Assembly (NCBI RefSeq): GCF_030272615.1
Contig: NC_081413.1
Span: 189,158,169-189,222,168 of the forward strand
Reading direction: 5' to 3'
From: Cryptomeria japonica
Lineage: Eukaryota > Streptophyta > Pinopsida > Cupressales > Cupressaceae
DNA: 64,000 nt
Below the pieces are notes generated by a model that was not told the DNA's origin, searched no databases, and saw nothing but the letters and a program-made list of their open reading frames with translations. The position numbers and the translations under genes were made by a program. The number at the start of each line of letters is the position of its first letter. Positions within the stretch are counted from its first letter, which is position 1. Below, piece after piece: positions 45,877 through 57,793 of this stretch.

Positions 45877-48800
45877 TGTAAAGACGTCAATCTAGGATCT
45901 AACCGTAAACTACTCTTTATTCATAAATAAACTTAAACTTCAAATTTTAAGCATATTTTACACAAGATATAAGAAAACATTGAATATGGATATAAAAACT
46001 TTCATAGATATATCATTATAATGCAAATGAATAATACAATTTTCTCACTTAGAGGTCCTTATTTCCTACTTAGGCTTCCAAATTTCCTTAAAAATATACA
46101 AGAAGATGCATCCGTCGATCTTTAGTCTGAGTGGCTTCCTTCAGTCCTTTGAACGCAGATGAGAACAAGAATCAGGCACTTTTTCCGCCCAACCTTGAAG
46201 CTTACGCTTCCCCGGAATTCTTGGTCAATCAAGAATACCCGGCCCTGCACGAATTGTTTTAACCAAAGAATTTGAAAGCAAGAGGGAATCTAGTGCATGC
46301 CTAGATAATATATGCATTTTTATTTTTCTACTTCATTCTAAGAAACAAACATTCATTATCATACTAGGATGTGGTAGAGAGCATAAATAAGGAATTTCTA
46401 TCAATTTCTATGGATAATTCAAATAATAACTCGGTCGAGTATAATGCCATGCACAGCAAAATAATAGTTGGAAAAAGAAACTATTCTCCCTAAAAACATC
46501 CACATTCGGCACCCGTCCCAAAAGGTAATTTTCTAACTCAAGCTTAACCCTAGCTTGGTTCCCTCGAAAACAAATTCAATTGTGAATACAATCTTTCTTT
46601 TTAACCAAAAATAGAGATATCATTTTCCTTACTAATCATTACTAATATATCTATTGAGACAATCTTTTATATTTTGGAAAACGATAAACTTTCATAAGCA
46701 ATAATCTCATAATCAATCTTTTAACTAAATAAGGTACATGCAAAAGAAGGTGTTATACATGTATGAATTTAATCTCATATATAACCAAAAAGTACGCAAA
46801 CACATTTTTAATAGAATTAGAACTAATTATTTTGGACAAAATACGTTATTAACAATTAGTTAACATTTTTTTCTCTATATTCTTTTCTTCTATTCTAAAA
46901 TGATTTACAATGCATTTCAAATAAGATAATGACATATGAAACAAATTTGGATAATCATACCTAATATCTAAAGCTTCTAATTCTATACATTCTCATACCA
47001 AATAATAACAAATAATAACCATAAACAAGGAATTCTGACCTCTTGTAAACTTGGTCCGGTTTGTACGACCTTGACGTTCTTTCGTCAAATAGTTCCTCGC
47101 CTTGTTCGCAAGTCTCTCTCAAAACTATTCCTATCAAATCTATCTCTATTTCTCTCTTCGATATTATCAAAGTATCTTCTCCTCTACTCTATCCTTCTCT
47201 TCTTGATTCTCTCGTCCTTTCTTGCTAGCAAAGAAAAGATGATCCTTTCTTCTATCTTCTCCCTCTATTTATCTAATTTTTCCCTAAGATTACTCCTTTA
47301 TTAAGGGCTCGGTGATTGCAAAGGTTAAGAAATCTTTTACCTTCATCTCCTCTTACTCTTCCACGTCTGAGAGAGATGGCATCTTTTGTTATATTTCTGC
47401 TATTATTGTGCAAGATTAACACCACGATAGAAGTATATCTCTACGTTACCTCCACGATATGAGTTCAATTCTAAGTTGTCTGCTGCTTCTATTCTCCCTT
47501 GATCATGATTATAGCAGTTCTTATCGGTCGAATGGAGAGGTTGGAAGATGTAACAAACTCTTATGTGTTTGTATTTTGTAGTTTCCTTGCTATATATGCC
47601 AGGTCTATGCCACATTGAGGCTCACTTTGCTTGGTTTATGCCACCACTACGGTTCTTTCTCTTGCTGTGTGGAATGGAGAAGTAAACTAGGGTTTCAAAC
47701 ATGTGCAATGGCAATTTTATCGCTCCATGCATGGCCACGTTCCCTATCTTTGCTATGAACTGACTATTTTGTATTACACCCACATTGGAACTCTTAATTC
47801 TGCACTTAATTCCACTAGTCTATGCATATTCTAATGTTAACCATGGTCTATTTCCTTTGCATGCAAAGTTCCTACGTTAAAATCATCCAATTCATGCATT
47901 TAGTCGTTGATTTTTGTATCACTGATGTTAACTAAAGTCTTTGTTTTAAGTTCCAACGTTTGCATGCCATCAACTCCACGTTAACATCCTCAAATTTTTG
48001 CATTAAAACCTATATCTTCTACGTGTTAATTAATATAGATTTGTTTTATGCGATGTCACTCGACTCATATTAGTCGTTATTTTAACTCCATGTTGTTTGG
48101 CCATATGAATTTGTTGACTGCAGTCTAAGCGGCCACCTTTTGGTCATGCGACATAGTCATTTTTTTCTCAAACTAAATCCACCACCTTTTATTAAGTCAT
48201 CATTTAACATGCGACTTTATGTGATATTTAACTTAGAAATATTTAAAGTTTATAATTTATGTTCCTAATTTTATATATATATATATATTAATATTCATAA
48301 TATGTTTTATGTAATCGCTTTTATAGCGTATGACCATTTCCGTAATGATTAAATTTACAATTTCACCTATATATATACGTAATCGATAAATTTCAAGTTT
48401 CCTACCATCTATATAACAATGACTAATCAATTTATAAACTAGGTCATATAATTCAATTTATTCAATGACTAATTAATCATACTAAAATATTCAATATAAA
48501 TCATGAACTATATTCACTTTTGAATATACAAGTTTATAATCTATTCCTAATTCCTACGACTTAAATGTAATTCCGAAAACCAAACATAATTGATAATTTC
48601 ACACAAAGCAAATGAAATCATGGAATCGCTATATAATTCAATCATTAATAAATTTTTCATCCTATATAGTCGAATTTAACATAAAATTATCATTCATAAA
48701 TGCAAAGATAAATGTATATGCAAATGTGGTGTGTGAGATTCCCTTTTTCCATCGAAGTCATTTAGTTAAAAACAAGTCTACCTGATTCGTGTTCTCGCCT

Positions 48801-49032
48801 TCGACCTCGTTCACCTGATCTTGCATTACTTGCACTCAATAGTTTATCAGTATTGACAAACCCAAAAGAATATTAAATGTCGAATTTCATATCAATTGCA
48901 AGAGTAAAAATGCATACAATATTTTCTCACAACTAGATTATGAATGATCAAATCTATTTTAATTTCAATGCATACATAAAAATCACATTAAATCTTTAAA
49001 ATGCACATTATTAAAAAATACGATTCATGACA
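45877..49032 (-). repeat. 5' LTR of element B
   Basis: 3156 bp, pair of 37258-40424. In element orientation it starts TGTCATGAATCG and ends GACGTCTTTACA. Confidence 0.92.
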
Positions 49033-50003
49033 ACCTACAAGATGAAAATGGTGTGTTTGTGGCTATATAGGGTTTTTCCTTAGTCAAACCCCTTTCTTTT
49101 GGTGATTTCCACCTCCACAAGTAAACAATGTTGTAATTGAAAATGTGTGTGTGCTCTTGAATCTTATGTGCCTATAGATTGCTATGAGCTAAATGCAAAC
49201 TAGAATTCTACCATATGTTTTGAGCAAAACCCTAAAATGAGTGTAAAGAGAATGCTTTAAATCACAAATGCAATGCAGAACTAAAGCAATAGTGCAAATC
49301 CGAAAATAAATATTATGTAGATTTGAAACTCAATATAAAGACATGAAATCATACCAAATCCTAAAGAAGAGGTACAAGCCAATCAATAGTAAATGAATTC
49401 CTTATCATTCTTCAATATCTCCTGAAGCTTCCATAATTAATGAAAATATTGATGAAGACTTGATTGATGGATGAATTGTAGATCTGATACTTCATGAAAC
49501 AAAAAACACTTTCACTTCACAACCTGATATCCTTTCGAATTGCTAGATTGTAATCCTCAAATGAGGAAAAGAAATTCCATATATATGAAACCCTAATTTT
49601 GAATTTGATAAAAGGCCAACTTAGAATTGATGAAATTTGACACCAAGCGGGATTTGAATATGGTAATACCGTCCAATTAAGCTCCCAAAACTTGGGGAAA
49701 AAGTATGGGACCAGGTGGTATACTACCTGGTCCAATCGAATTTTTTTCTAGGGATGTGAGCTATCATTAATGGCACAAAGTAAGATGTGTAGATGTGCGA
49801 AATATATCTTGAAGATTTAAATTAGGGTAGGATTAGGATTAAATTGGGATCAAATAAAAAGGGGCACACCTAGAATTAAGGGCACAATTTTAAGATATGT
49901 AAATTGATGAGAGAGAACTAGGGTTTAATTAAATTAATGATTTAATGCCTAAATAAGTCATATAATGTAAAACGAAACAAGACACACTAAGGCAGGTGCT
50001 AAC
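49033..50003 (-). repeat. LTR of element C, outer part
   Basis: Resumes the sequence broken at 37257. It holds a minus-strand TATA-like CCTATATAGCC (about 49060) and a 26-bp near-perfect palindrome GGACCAGGTGG...CCTGGTCC (49708-49733), whose arms match the palindrome in the other half. The outer end could not be located because element 2 follows. Confidence 0.55.
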
Positions 50004-50008
50004 CTAAG
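50004..50008. repeat. Target-site duplication CTAAG, left copy (element 2)
   Basis: CTAAG directly precedes the 5' LTR of element 2 and recurs directly after its 3' LTR at 62382-62386. Confidence 0.9.
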
Positions 50009-51337
50009 TGTAGTCACATAAATCTATCCAGTTTAATTAAATGAATATTTGCCATTTATTTGATTAAAAACCCACTAACCATCAGTTACTTAAATTAATA
50101 TTTAATTAATTCATTTTGAAACATTCTCCTATTAATTAAATAAATTATTGAATTTATTTTAATTAATTCATTAAACCAAAATCACAATCAATTAAATGAA
50201 TAAATTCTATTTATTCAATTTAATCCCCTTTCCTCTTTTAAATAAATTAAATCAAACATTTATTTAAATCATTTATCCCCCCCACTTGCATTTTCCTACA
50301 AATGCAACTTGCACACATTTATTGAAATAAATTAATTTATTTTAAATAAAAATCCTATTTTCCCTCACCCAATAAATCCACTTGCATTCCTAAAGCCCCT
50401 TCTAGATTCTTCTAACCCCTTCCTAATTAGCTTAATCCATCCCCTAATTATTGTCACATTCCTAAGCAACTTGGAGTCACTTCTCAAAGACTTCAAAGTC
50501 TTTGAAAAGCATTAAATGCTTTGTGTGTTCAACAATTTAACCTCCAAAGTCTTCCAAACTACTTATGGCTCTTACATGACCATTAATGGCTCTTACATAA
50601 CCATTTATGGTTATTTCAACTTGCACTCATGTGTCTCCTCAAGCATTTATTGCTTTGACAATGGTTATCCCTTTTGCCTTTGCACAAAAGTTTACCCATT
50701 GGATAAAAGCTTTATTCTTTGAATAAATAATTTATTCATTCAACTAACCTTGACCTTAACTCTCATGTTAACTCTCAGGTCATGTCAAGCATTTAATGCT
50801 TATTCCCTCTCCTCTCAACCTATCTCACATTGACACTTGTCATCCTAGGATTGGGTTGAAAGCCTTCACATGGATTGAATATCATTCAATCCTGACCCTT
50901 GTTGAGATTACTCAATCTCAACCATCCATTGCTCCATTTTACCTATAAATAGAGCTCACATTCCTCATTTTCAAATCCTCAAGCATTTAGCATTCATAGT
51001 CATAATCCTGAAAACTTGTATGCATCTAAGATATAGAGAATTTTAGAGAGCATTTAGCATAAATCACTAAATATCTTGTCACCTTGGCTTAAAATAAATC
51101 ATTTTAGCATCATAGCATCTAGTATTAGCTTTTTATTCACATTTAGAGCAAATACTTCAAATCTCAAACCTCCATAAGCATCCATAGTGCAAAAAGTTGT
51201 TGAGAGCTACACTAGTTTGGAACTTGGAGAGAAGAGGAACAAAGGAGAAGGAGCTAAGAGCATGTTAGGAGGCATTTGGAGATGCCTCATCATATTTACT
51301 TCCTTAGTTAAATATTCTCTCATGCTTTTAGTATCTC
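50009..51337 (+). repeat. 5' LTR of element 2 (3' end deleted)
   Basis: TGTAGTCACATAAATC start; matches 60944-62268 until TTTTAGTATCT, then switches to internal sequence. TATA box at about 50944. Many palindromes (AAAGACTTCAAAGTCTTT, AAGCATTAAATGCTTT) lie between 50480 and 50800. Confidence 0.92.
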
Positions 51338-54300
51338 GCAAAGACATCCCTGTTTATGGAGAAGCACAGATAAAGACCTCTTGGGTTCCTGAGCTAGAAA
51401 CTTCTTCCACAGACCCTACATCACATCCTATGCCTGATTCTGACAGGGAGAGTACCATCAACGACCTTCACCACAAAATCTTAACCCTCATTGACACGTC
51501 TCATGAACTTAACCTAATCGATGAAGTAATGCCCATTATCCATCCAGAGCTCATCGAATGGAACCAACCTAATCCCCCATGTCTTGACCTTTTCCAAAAC
51601 GATGAGGCACTCATTGACTTTTTGGAACTACGGGATAACATACCAAGCGGGGATCACAAAGCTAGATTCGCCATTGAACTTAATAGCGTAGCATTCTTCG
51701 GGGCAGATGCCAAACCTTTCAGCTGCAAAAATATAACAATAAAACATGGATCTTCTAGTGAAAACCACATCGTGGCACTGTTTGATTCAACAAAAGTAAA
51801 AAGAAAGAGTGTATTCAATGGTGAAAACCTCTATGAGGCACCAGTGGATGAAAGGTTTGACATTCTCCCTGCTAATACACAACGGGAACGATCAACGATT
51901 CTCATCGAGGAAACAAAAGAATACAACGTGGGGACTCCTGAAACTCCTCATCACATACATCTGGCATCTCTTCTAACTCCAGAGGAACAACCTAAATTTG
52001 TAGAGTTCTTTCAAAAGCGTCAGATCAACTTTGCATGGTCATATGCAGACATGCCTGGGCTTGATCCTGATTTAGTCGTGCATCACCTCACCATAGCAGA
52101 AGGAGCCAAACTTGTCAAGCGAAGCTTCGCAAGATGCATCCTCAAATTGCAGTACTAGTCAAAGCAGAACTCAAGAAACTCCTAGATGTTGGTTTCATTA
52201 GACCAATTGATTATGTAGATTGGATATCCAATATTGTGCCTGTCGGCAAGCCAAATGGGGGCATCCGTATTTGTACTGACTTTAGAGATCTGAATAAGGC
52301 ATGTCCTAAGGATGACTTCCCCCTACCAAACATTGACATCATAGTGGACCTAACAATAGGACATGCCATGCTTTCACTCATGGATGGCTTTTCACGATAC
52401 AATCAAATAAAGATCACACTAGAGGATCAACATAAGACAACCTTTATATGTCCATGGGGCACATACTGCTGGAATGTAATGCCTTTCGGTTTCAAGAATG
52501 CAGGAGCAACCTATCAACGAGCAATGACCACCATCTTCCATGACATGATGCATACTATAATGGAATATTATGTTGATGACTTACTAGCAAAATCACTCAC
52601 CAGAGAAGGTCATCTAGACATATTAGATAAAATCTTTGATAGACTGGAAAAATATCATGTTCGACTCAACCCAAAGAAATGTTTCTCTGGAGTAACCTCG
52701 GGGAAGCTTCTACGATACATTGTCTCAAACAAAGGCATTGAGGTCTATCCAGCAAAGGTCAAAGCAATCATGGACATGCCACCTCCAAAGAACATCATTC
52801 AGCTAAGGACATTACAAGGACGACTACAATCCATCCGAAGATTCATTGCACAACTGGTAGATAAGTGTCACCCCTTTACACATCTGCTACACAAAAACAT
52901 CCGCTTTCAGTGGGATACCAGATGCCAGCAAGAATTCCAGATGCTTAAAGACTATCTCATGAATACACCATTGTTGATCCCACCAGATCCAAACAGACCT
53001 CTGTTACTCTATATATCAGCAACAAATACGACATTGGGTGTACTATTGGCACAACACAATGCAGAAGGGAAAGAGTGCGCTGTTTACTACATCTCTTGCA
53101 CATTGGTTGGCTATGAACTCAACTACACACCTATTGAGCGGGCTTGCCTAGCAGTAATCTTGGCAACCACTAAACTGAGGCACTATCTGTTAACACACAA
53201 GGTACAACTCATTGCGAAGATTGATCCACTCAAATACTTACTTAGTAAAGCAGCATTGACAAACCGCTTGGCCAAATGGGTAATGATTCTCAGTGAATTT
53301 GACATCGAGTATGTGGACTGTAAAGCTATCAAAGGTCAAGTTATTGCAGATCAGTTGGCTGATGCACCACTCATAGCCGATCATCCTCTCATTTCTAATT
53401 TTCTAGATGAAGAGATCTTCATGACCACAACAACACAACCATGGAAACTATACTTTGATGGTTCATACACTAGGCATGGCTCGGGGGCAGGCATTTTGTT
53501 TATCACACCTCAAGGTGACAGCATCCTGAAGTCTTACAGGCTCACATTTCCATGCACCAACAACATAGCAGAGTATGAGGTCTTGATCACAGGGCTCAGG
53601 CTAGCCATACAATGGAAGTTACAAGAACTACAAGTATATGGCGACTCCCAACTGGTCATTCGACAAGCAACTGATGAATATCAGACTAAAGATGACAAAC
53701 TCATGCCATACAAACAAATGGTCGACAAATTAAAGGCATCATTTACTACTATCACCTTTGAACAGATACCAAGAGATCAGAATCGAGCTGCTGATGCTAT
53801 GGCTACTATCGTATCTCTCTTAGATCTTCTGTAGAATTCAACACGCTACGAGTTTTTGGTAGAACAACTTTGGATCCCCACTTATGATATCCCTGAATCT
53901 GAGATGATATGTCGCCTTATCGGTTCCGAATCCCCATGGTACAATGAGTTTTACACCTATCTCCGTGATCACACCCTTCCTCCTAACCAATCGAATAGAT
54001 AACGTAAAACCTTCATTTGCCAAACTGCTCGATATACCATTATTGCTGAAACCCTATACCGACGCAGTCTTGATGGTACTCTCCTTCAATGTCTAGAACA
54101 AGATGAGATAACAAAGGCCTTGGAAGAGGTACATGAAAGAATTTGTGGAACCCATGCAAGCGGTCTGTCACTAGCCAAGAAACTCCTGCGCATTGGATAC
54201 TATTGGCCATCCATGGAAAAAGACTCCTACTATTTTGTCAGAAAGTGCAAGAAATGTCAAGTTCATGGAGACTTGATACATGCACCAACACAGGAATTAC

Positions 54301-55190
54301 AACCAATCAAAACACCATGGCCTTTTTATCAATGGGGCCTTGACCTTGTGGGTAAAATCCATCCATCTTCATCCAACGGCCACAAATTCATCATTATCGC
54401 TACCGAATATTTCACAAAGTGGATTGAAGCTGTTCCACTTACCCAAGTTATCGACAAGTAGATCGCCTCATTTATCCTTAATTACATCATATGTCGGTAT
54501 GGTGTACCCATGTCCATCATCATAGATAACGGTCTTCCTTTCAAGAATCAAGATGTCTGTGAACTCTGTGAGAAGTTTCACATTAAACATCGCTTTTCCA
54601 TCCCCTATTACCCACAAGGCAATGGTCAGGCTGAAGCATCAAATAAAAACATATTGAGAATCCTCAAGAAGACAGTCAATGATGTCGGTCGTGATTGGCA
54701 TGTTCAATTGAATCCAGCACTATGGGCATATCGAACTAGTATTCGAACCCCTACAGGCACAACTCCTTACTCATTGGTCTATGGTGCAGAAGCTATTTTA
54801 CCTATTGAGGTTGAGATACCATCACTACGAGTTTCCTTGCACAATCTCATAGATGATGAAGCATACAGAGTATCTCATCTCCAAGACTTAGAGCTACTTG
54901 ATGAGAAGCGACAAGTTGCATACAATCACCTCAAGGCCTATCAGCAGCGCATGAGCAAAGCTATAATCATCGAGTTAGACCTAGTACACTTGAGGTAGGT
55001 GATCTTGTTCTTTGAGAAAATCCTCGTAACCAACCCAACCGAGAACATCAGGGAAAGTTTGAATCAAACTGGCTGGGTCCATATGTTATCACTGTTGTAT
55101 TTGGGTCTGGGGCATATTAGTTGGCTACTTCAGAAGGAGAACCACTAGCAGATCTGATCAACAACATGCACCTCAAACGGTTTTATACAT
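51338..55190 (+). pseudogene. pol: Pol of element 2: RT, RNase H, second RNase H, integrase (broken)
   Basis: The frame opens inside the LTR (51187) and crosses the deletion junction into the region before RT. A frameshift near 52120 precedes RT (ICTDFRDLNKACPKDDFPLP, YVDD at about 52570). RNase H 1 (LYISATNTTLGVLLAQ), second RNase H (LYFDGSYTRHGSGAGI) and integrase (HERICGTH...CKKC, WGLDLVGK, IIDNG, QAEASN) follow. Stops lie at 53832 (TAG), about 54000 (TAA) and 54459 (TAG), and a frameshift near 54960 breaks the integrase C-terminus, which remains readable to about 55190. No functional protein is expected. Confidence 0.9.
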
Positions 55191-57793
55191 AAGCTGCACA
55201 GAGCATCAGGCTCCCATATATACTGGCAAAAATACCAAAAACATCCAGATAAATGACCTGAAGGAAATACAAAAACATCAAAATAGTAAAGAAAAATCAT
55301 GCATCCAAATGGTGAACAACCACTCCGGTGGCACCTTGGGTAACTGCGATAGTGAAAACCTGGCAAATAGGTGCCACTCATAAAGGGTATGGCTCCATTA
55401 TCTTTTAGACTTGTTGCGATCACATCCACTACATACACACATCCATCTGTCCAAACCATGGCTTGTTATTAATCTCCAATCAAGAAAGTACTTCATGCGT
55501 CTTGCATCCCTCTTTTTCATAATCATGTCTAAACTAGGGGCAATGCCCTTAACTTATTGATGGAAGTGGATTCTACCTTGTATTGTGATTCATTGGGTTC
55601 TTCATTCAAAACTATCTCACAAAATACCAAAAACATTCAAAACTATCTCGCAAAATACCAAAAACATTCAAAATGTCTCACAAAACCCAAAAACATCAGA
55701 AAACATCGAAAATCAAACAAAAAAAAACATGGCAACACATTGTACATACTCATCCGAGCCGATACCAAACAAGCATTGAAAAATACTTGCACGATGATCA
55801 CTTCTCCAAATCAACCAAACAATCAAACATCAACACTCAAACTGTCTTCAACAAGGGTGCATCCTTCCTTACCAAAACAAAGACAAAATGACGTTTTCTT
55901 TGACAAGAAAATTCTATTTAAAAGCTATCAAAATACTTGATTGATTTGTGAGTTATTCATTCGTTTATATATATCAGGTTCCTACAACATTGTTTGTGTA
56001 TCTTTTGCAAATTATTCCAATGAAGTTCTGGGGCATGTACTAATGGTGTCTACGTGGGAAGTTCACTAAGCTACATGATCTTATGCAAAATGTAGTCATA
56101 GATCACTATGGCTTGCTAACTACAGCATATACCTCGACCATATGAGCATGGACCATTACCAAGGATCCATATTCTTTATTCTTTATGTATATACTGTTTA
56201 CATACAAGAACAATGCTCCTTCTTTGGTTCCTCCTCATCCAATTTGGATAAAGGTTTTTGTCTCTTATTAAGGTATGAACTTGTCTCAAGATATGATCAG
56301 CCCAAGATCAAGGAGGACGATCCAAGTCATGCATGAACGAAGATGATCCTTGTCTGTTCTGCAAGCAATACTCTGGTCAACTTGACCCATTATATCAAGT
56401 TGTTTGTATTAACTTGCTATATCAAAATCCATGTAAGGAATACTTAGGTCATCTTGAATCATTATGTCAAGTTGCTTGTATTTCCTTACAACATTTTAAA
56501 GCTCGATGATGAAAAATAAAGCACTATGGATCATCATTTCATCTCATCTGTTTATATTGCATTTTGTTGCATACCGTCCATCCATTTACTCATTTATTTT
56601 CATAATTTTGCATGACAATGTGAACAAAGTTAAAATGAGCAGTTCTGCGACAATTGAGTTGGTTTTTGGCCACAATCGCGACCGAGTACTCTGATACATC
56701 ATCACGTGCATCATGCAAAGTATAACCAGCCTTGCATTCATCTATCACGATCATATCATCAGCATTACATTTAGTTGCATTTGCATCAAGTAAATTTCAT
56801 ATCATTTTGAAATGCCTATAGTTCATTATCATTTATTAACATTAGTCTTCTTATACCATTTCATCATTGCATAATCATGATGTTTAGATTCATTCATATA
56901 AACCAATTGTCCTTGATTGTATTAGCCATTTACTATGCATTCATTTAGTGTCAGTTATCAATTATCATTTTATCATCCTTTATTATCCTTTATCATTTAT
57001 CATTGCATACATTCATTTATCTATTCATTTAGTAAAAAAAGTACATTCATTCATCCATTATTAGTGTTTTATTATACTCATCTTAGGATTCATTTAAAAT
57101 TGCATTCATTATCCCTTTTTAATTGCATTAAGGTGAAGTTATTAACCATAAGTTGCATTATCATCACATTATCATTTTACTTCATCATATTTAGGCATTT
57201 AGAATCATAAAACCATTTGTCTCAAACATTGGTTCATACGATTTTATATATACATTATAAATATACATTCATTTAGAAATCATCATATAAACATTTGTAC
57301 TTTACATTTGTTTATCCATATTACATTCATCTAAAAACCATCTAGATGCATTTACATAAAATCATTCATTCATTACATTAACATCATTGCATATCATTAT
57401 CTCATCATTATATCGACATGACGCACAAGATCTTATCTATATCATCATAAGCATACATCATCATCATGATATTACATACATAAAGCATTACATCAAACAA
57501 ATCATGCACACATATATAAATCTGCATTCATATGTTAGTCTCCAACATCATACAAACATGCATATAAACAACATATAGGAATCATCTCATCAATGCATAC
57601 ATATACACATATCCATTTAAGCATAAAATCCATACATATCAATATGCATATCATCACAAAAATATGGGATCTCCTCATATATATCATCTCATGTATCAGA
57701 GTACAAATGAAGTCTACAAAAACAGCTACCAAGAGCCATCCAAGACATAGTCCAAAAATGATCATATAAATACATGCATGCAAAAATGCTCTA
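55191..57793 (+). other. Spacer between integrase and the PMD gene of element 2
   Basis: No credible ORF. It holds a block resembling 15000-15040 of element 1 (near 55350), a 31-bp tandem repeat at about 55607-55699 (CAAAATACCAAAAACATTC), and long CATT/ATCA-rich simple sequence (56700-57560), about 1.2 kb longer than in element 1. Confidence 0.6.

Larger units (their letters stand above)
37258..49032 (-). mobile_element. Element B: Ty3/gypsy chromovirus inserted in the LTR of element C
   Basis: An 11.8-kb minus-strand element with long LTRs (37258-40424 and 45877-49032) and the insertion sites ACCTG (37253-37257) and ACCTA (49033-49037), four of five bases matching. In transcription order: 5' LTR, initiator-Met PBS, a histone H3-tail-like ORF, gag, protease, RT, RNase H, integrase, chromodomain, polypurine tract, 3' LTR. 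The chromodomain and domain order place it in the chromoviruses, probably near Tekay/Del. Several stops and a frameshift disable this copy. Confidence 0.92.

Noticed and set aside
50516-50722. 68-codon ORF present twice (also 61451-61657)
   Set aside because: It lies in the U3 part of the element 2 LTRs, crosses several palindromes and precedes the TATA box, so translation is unlikely.
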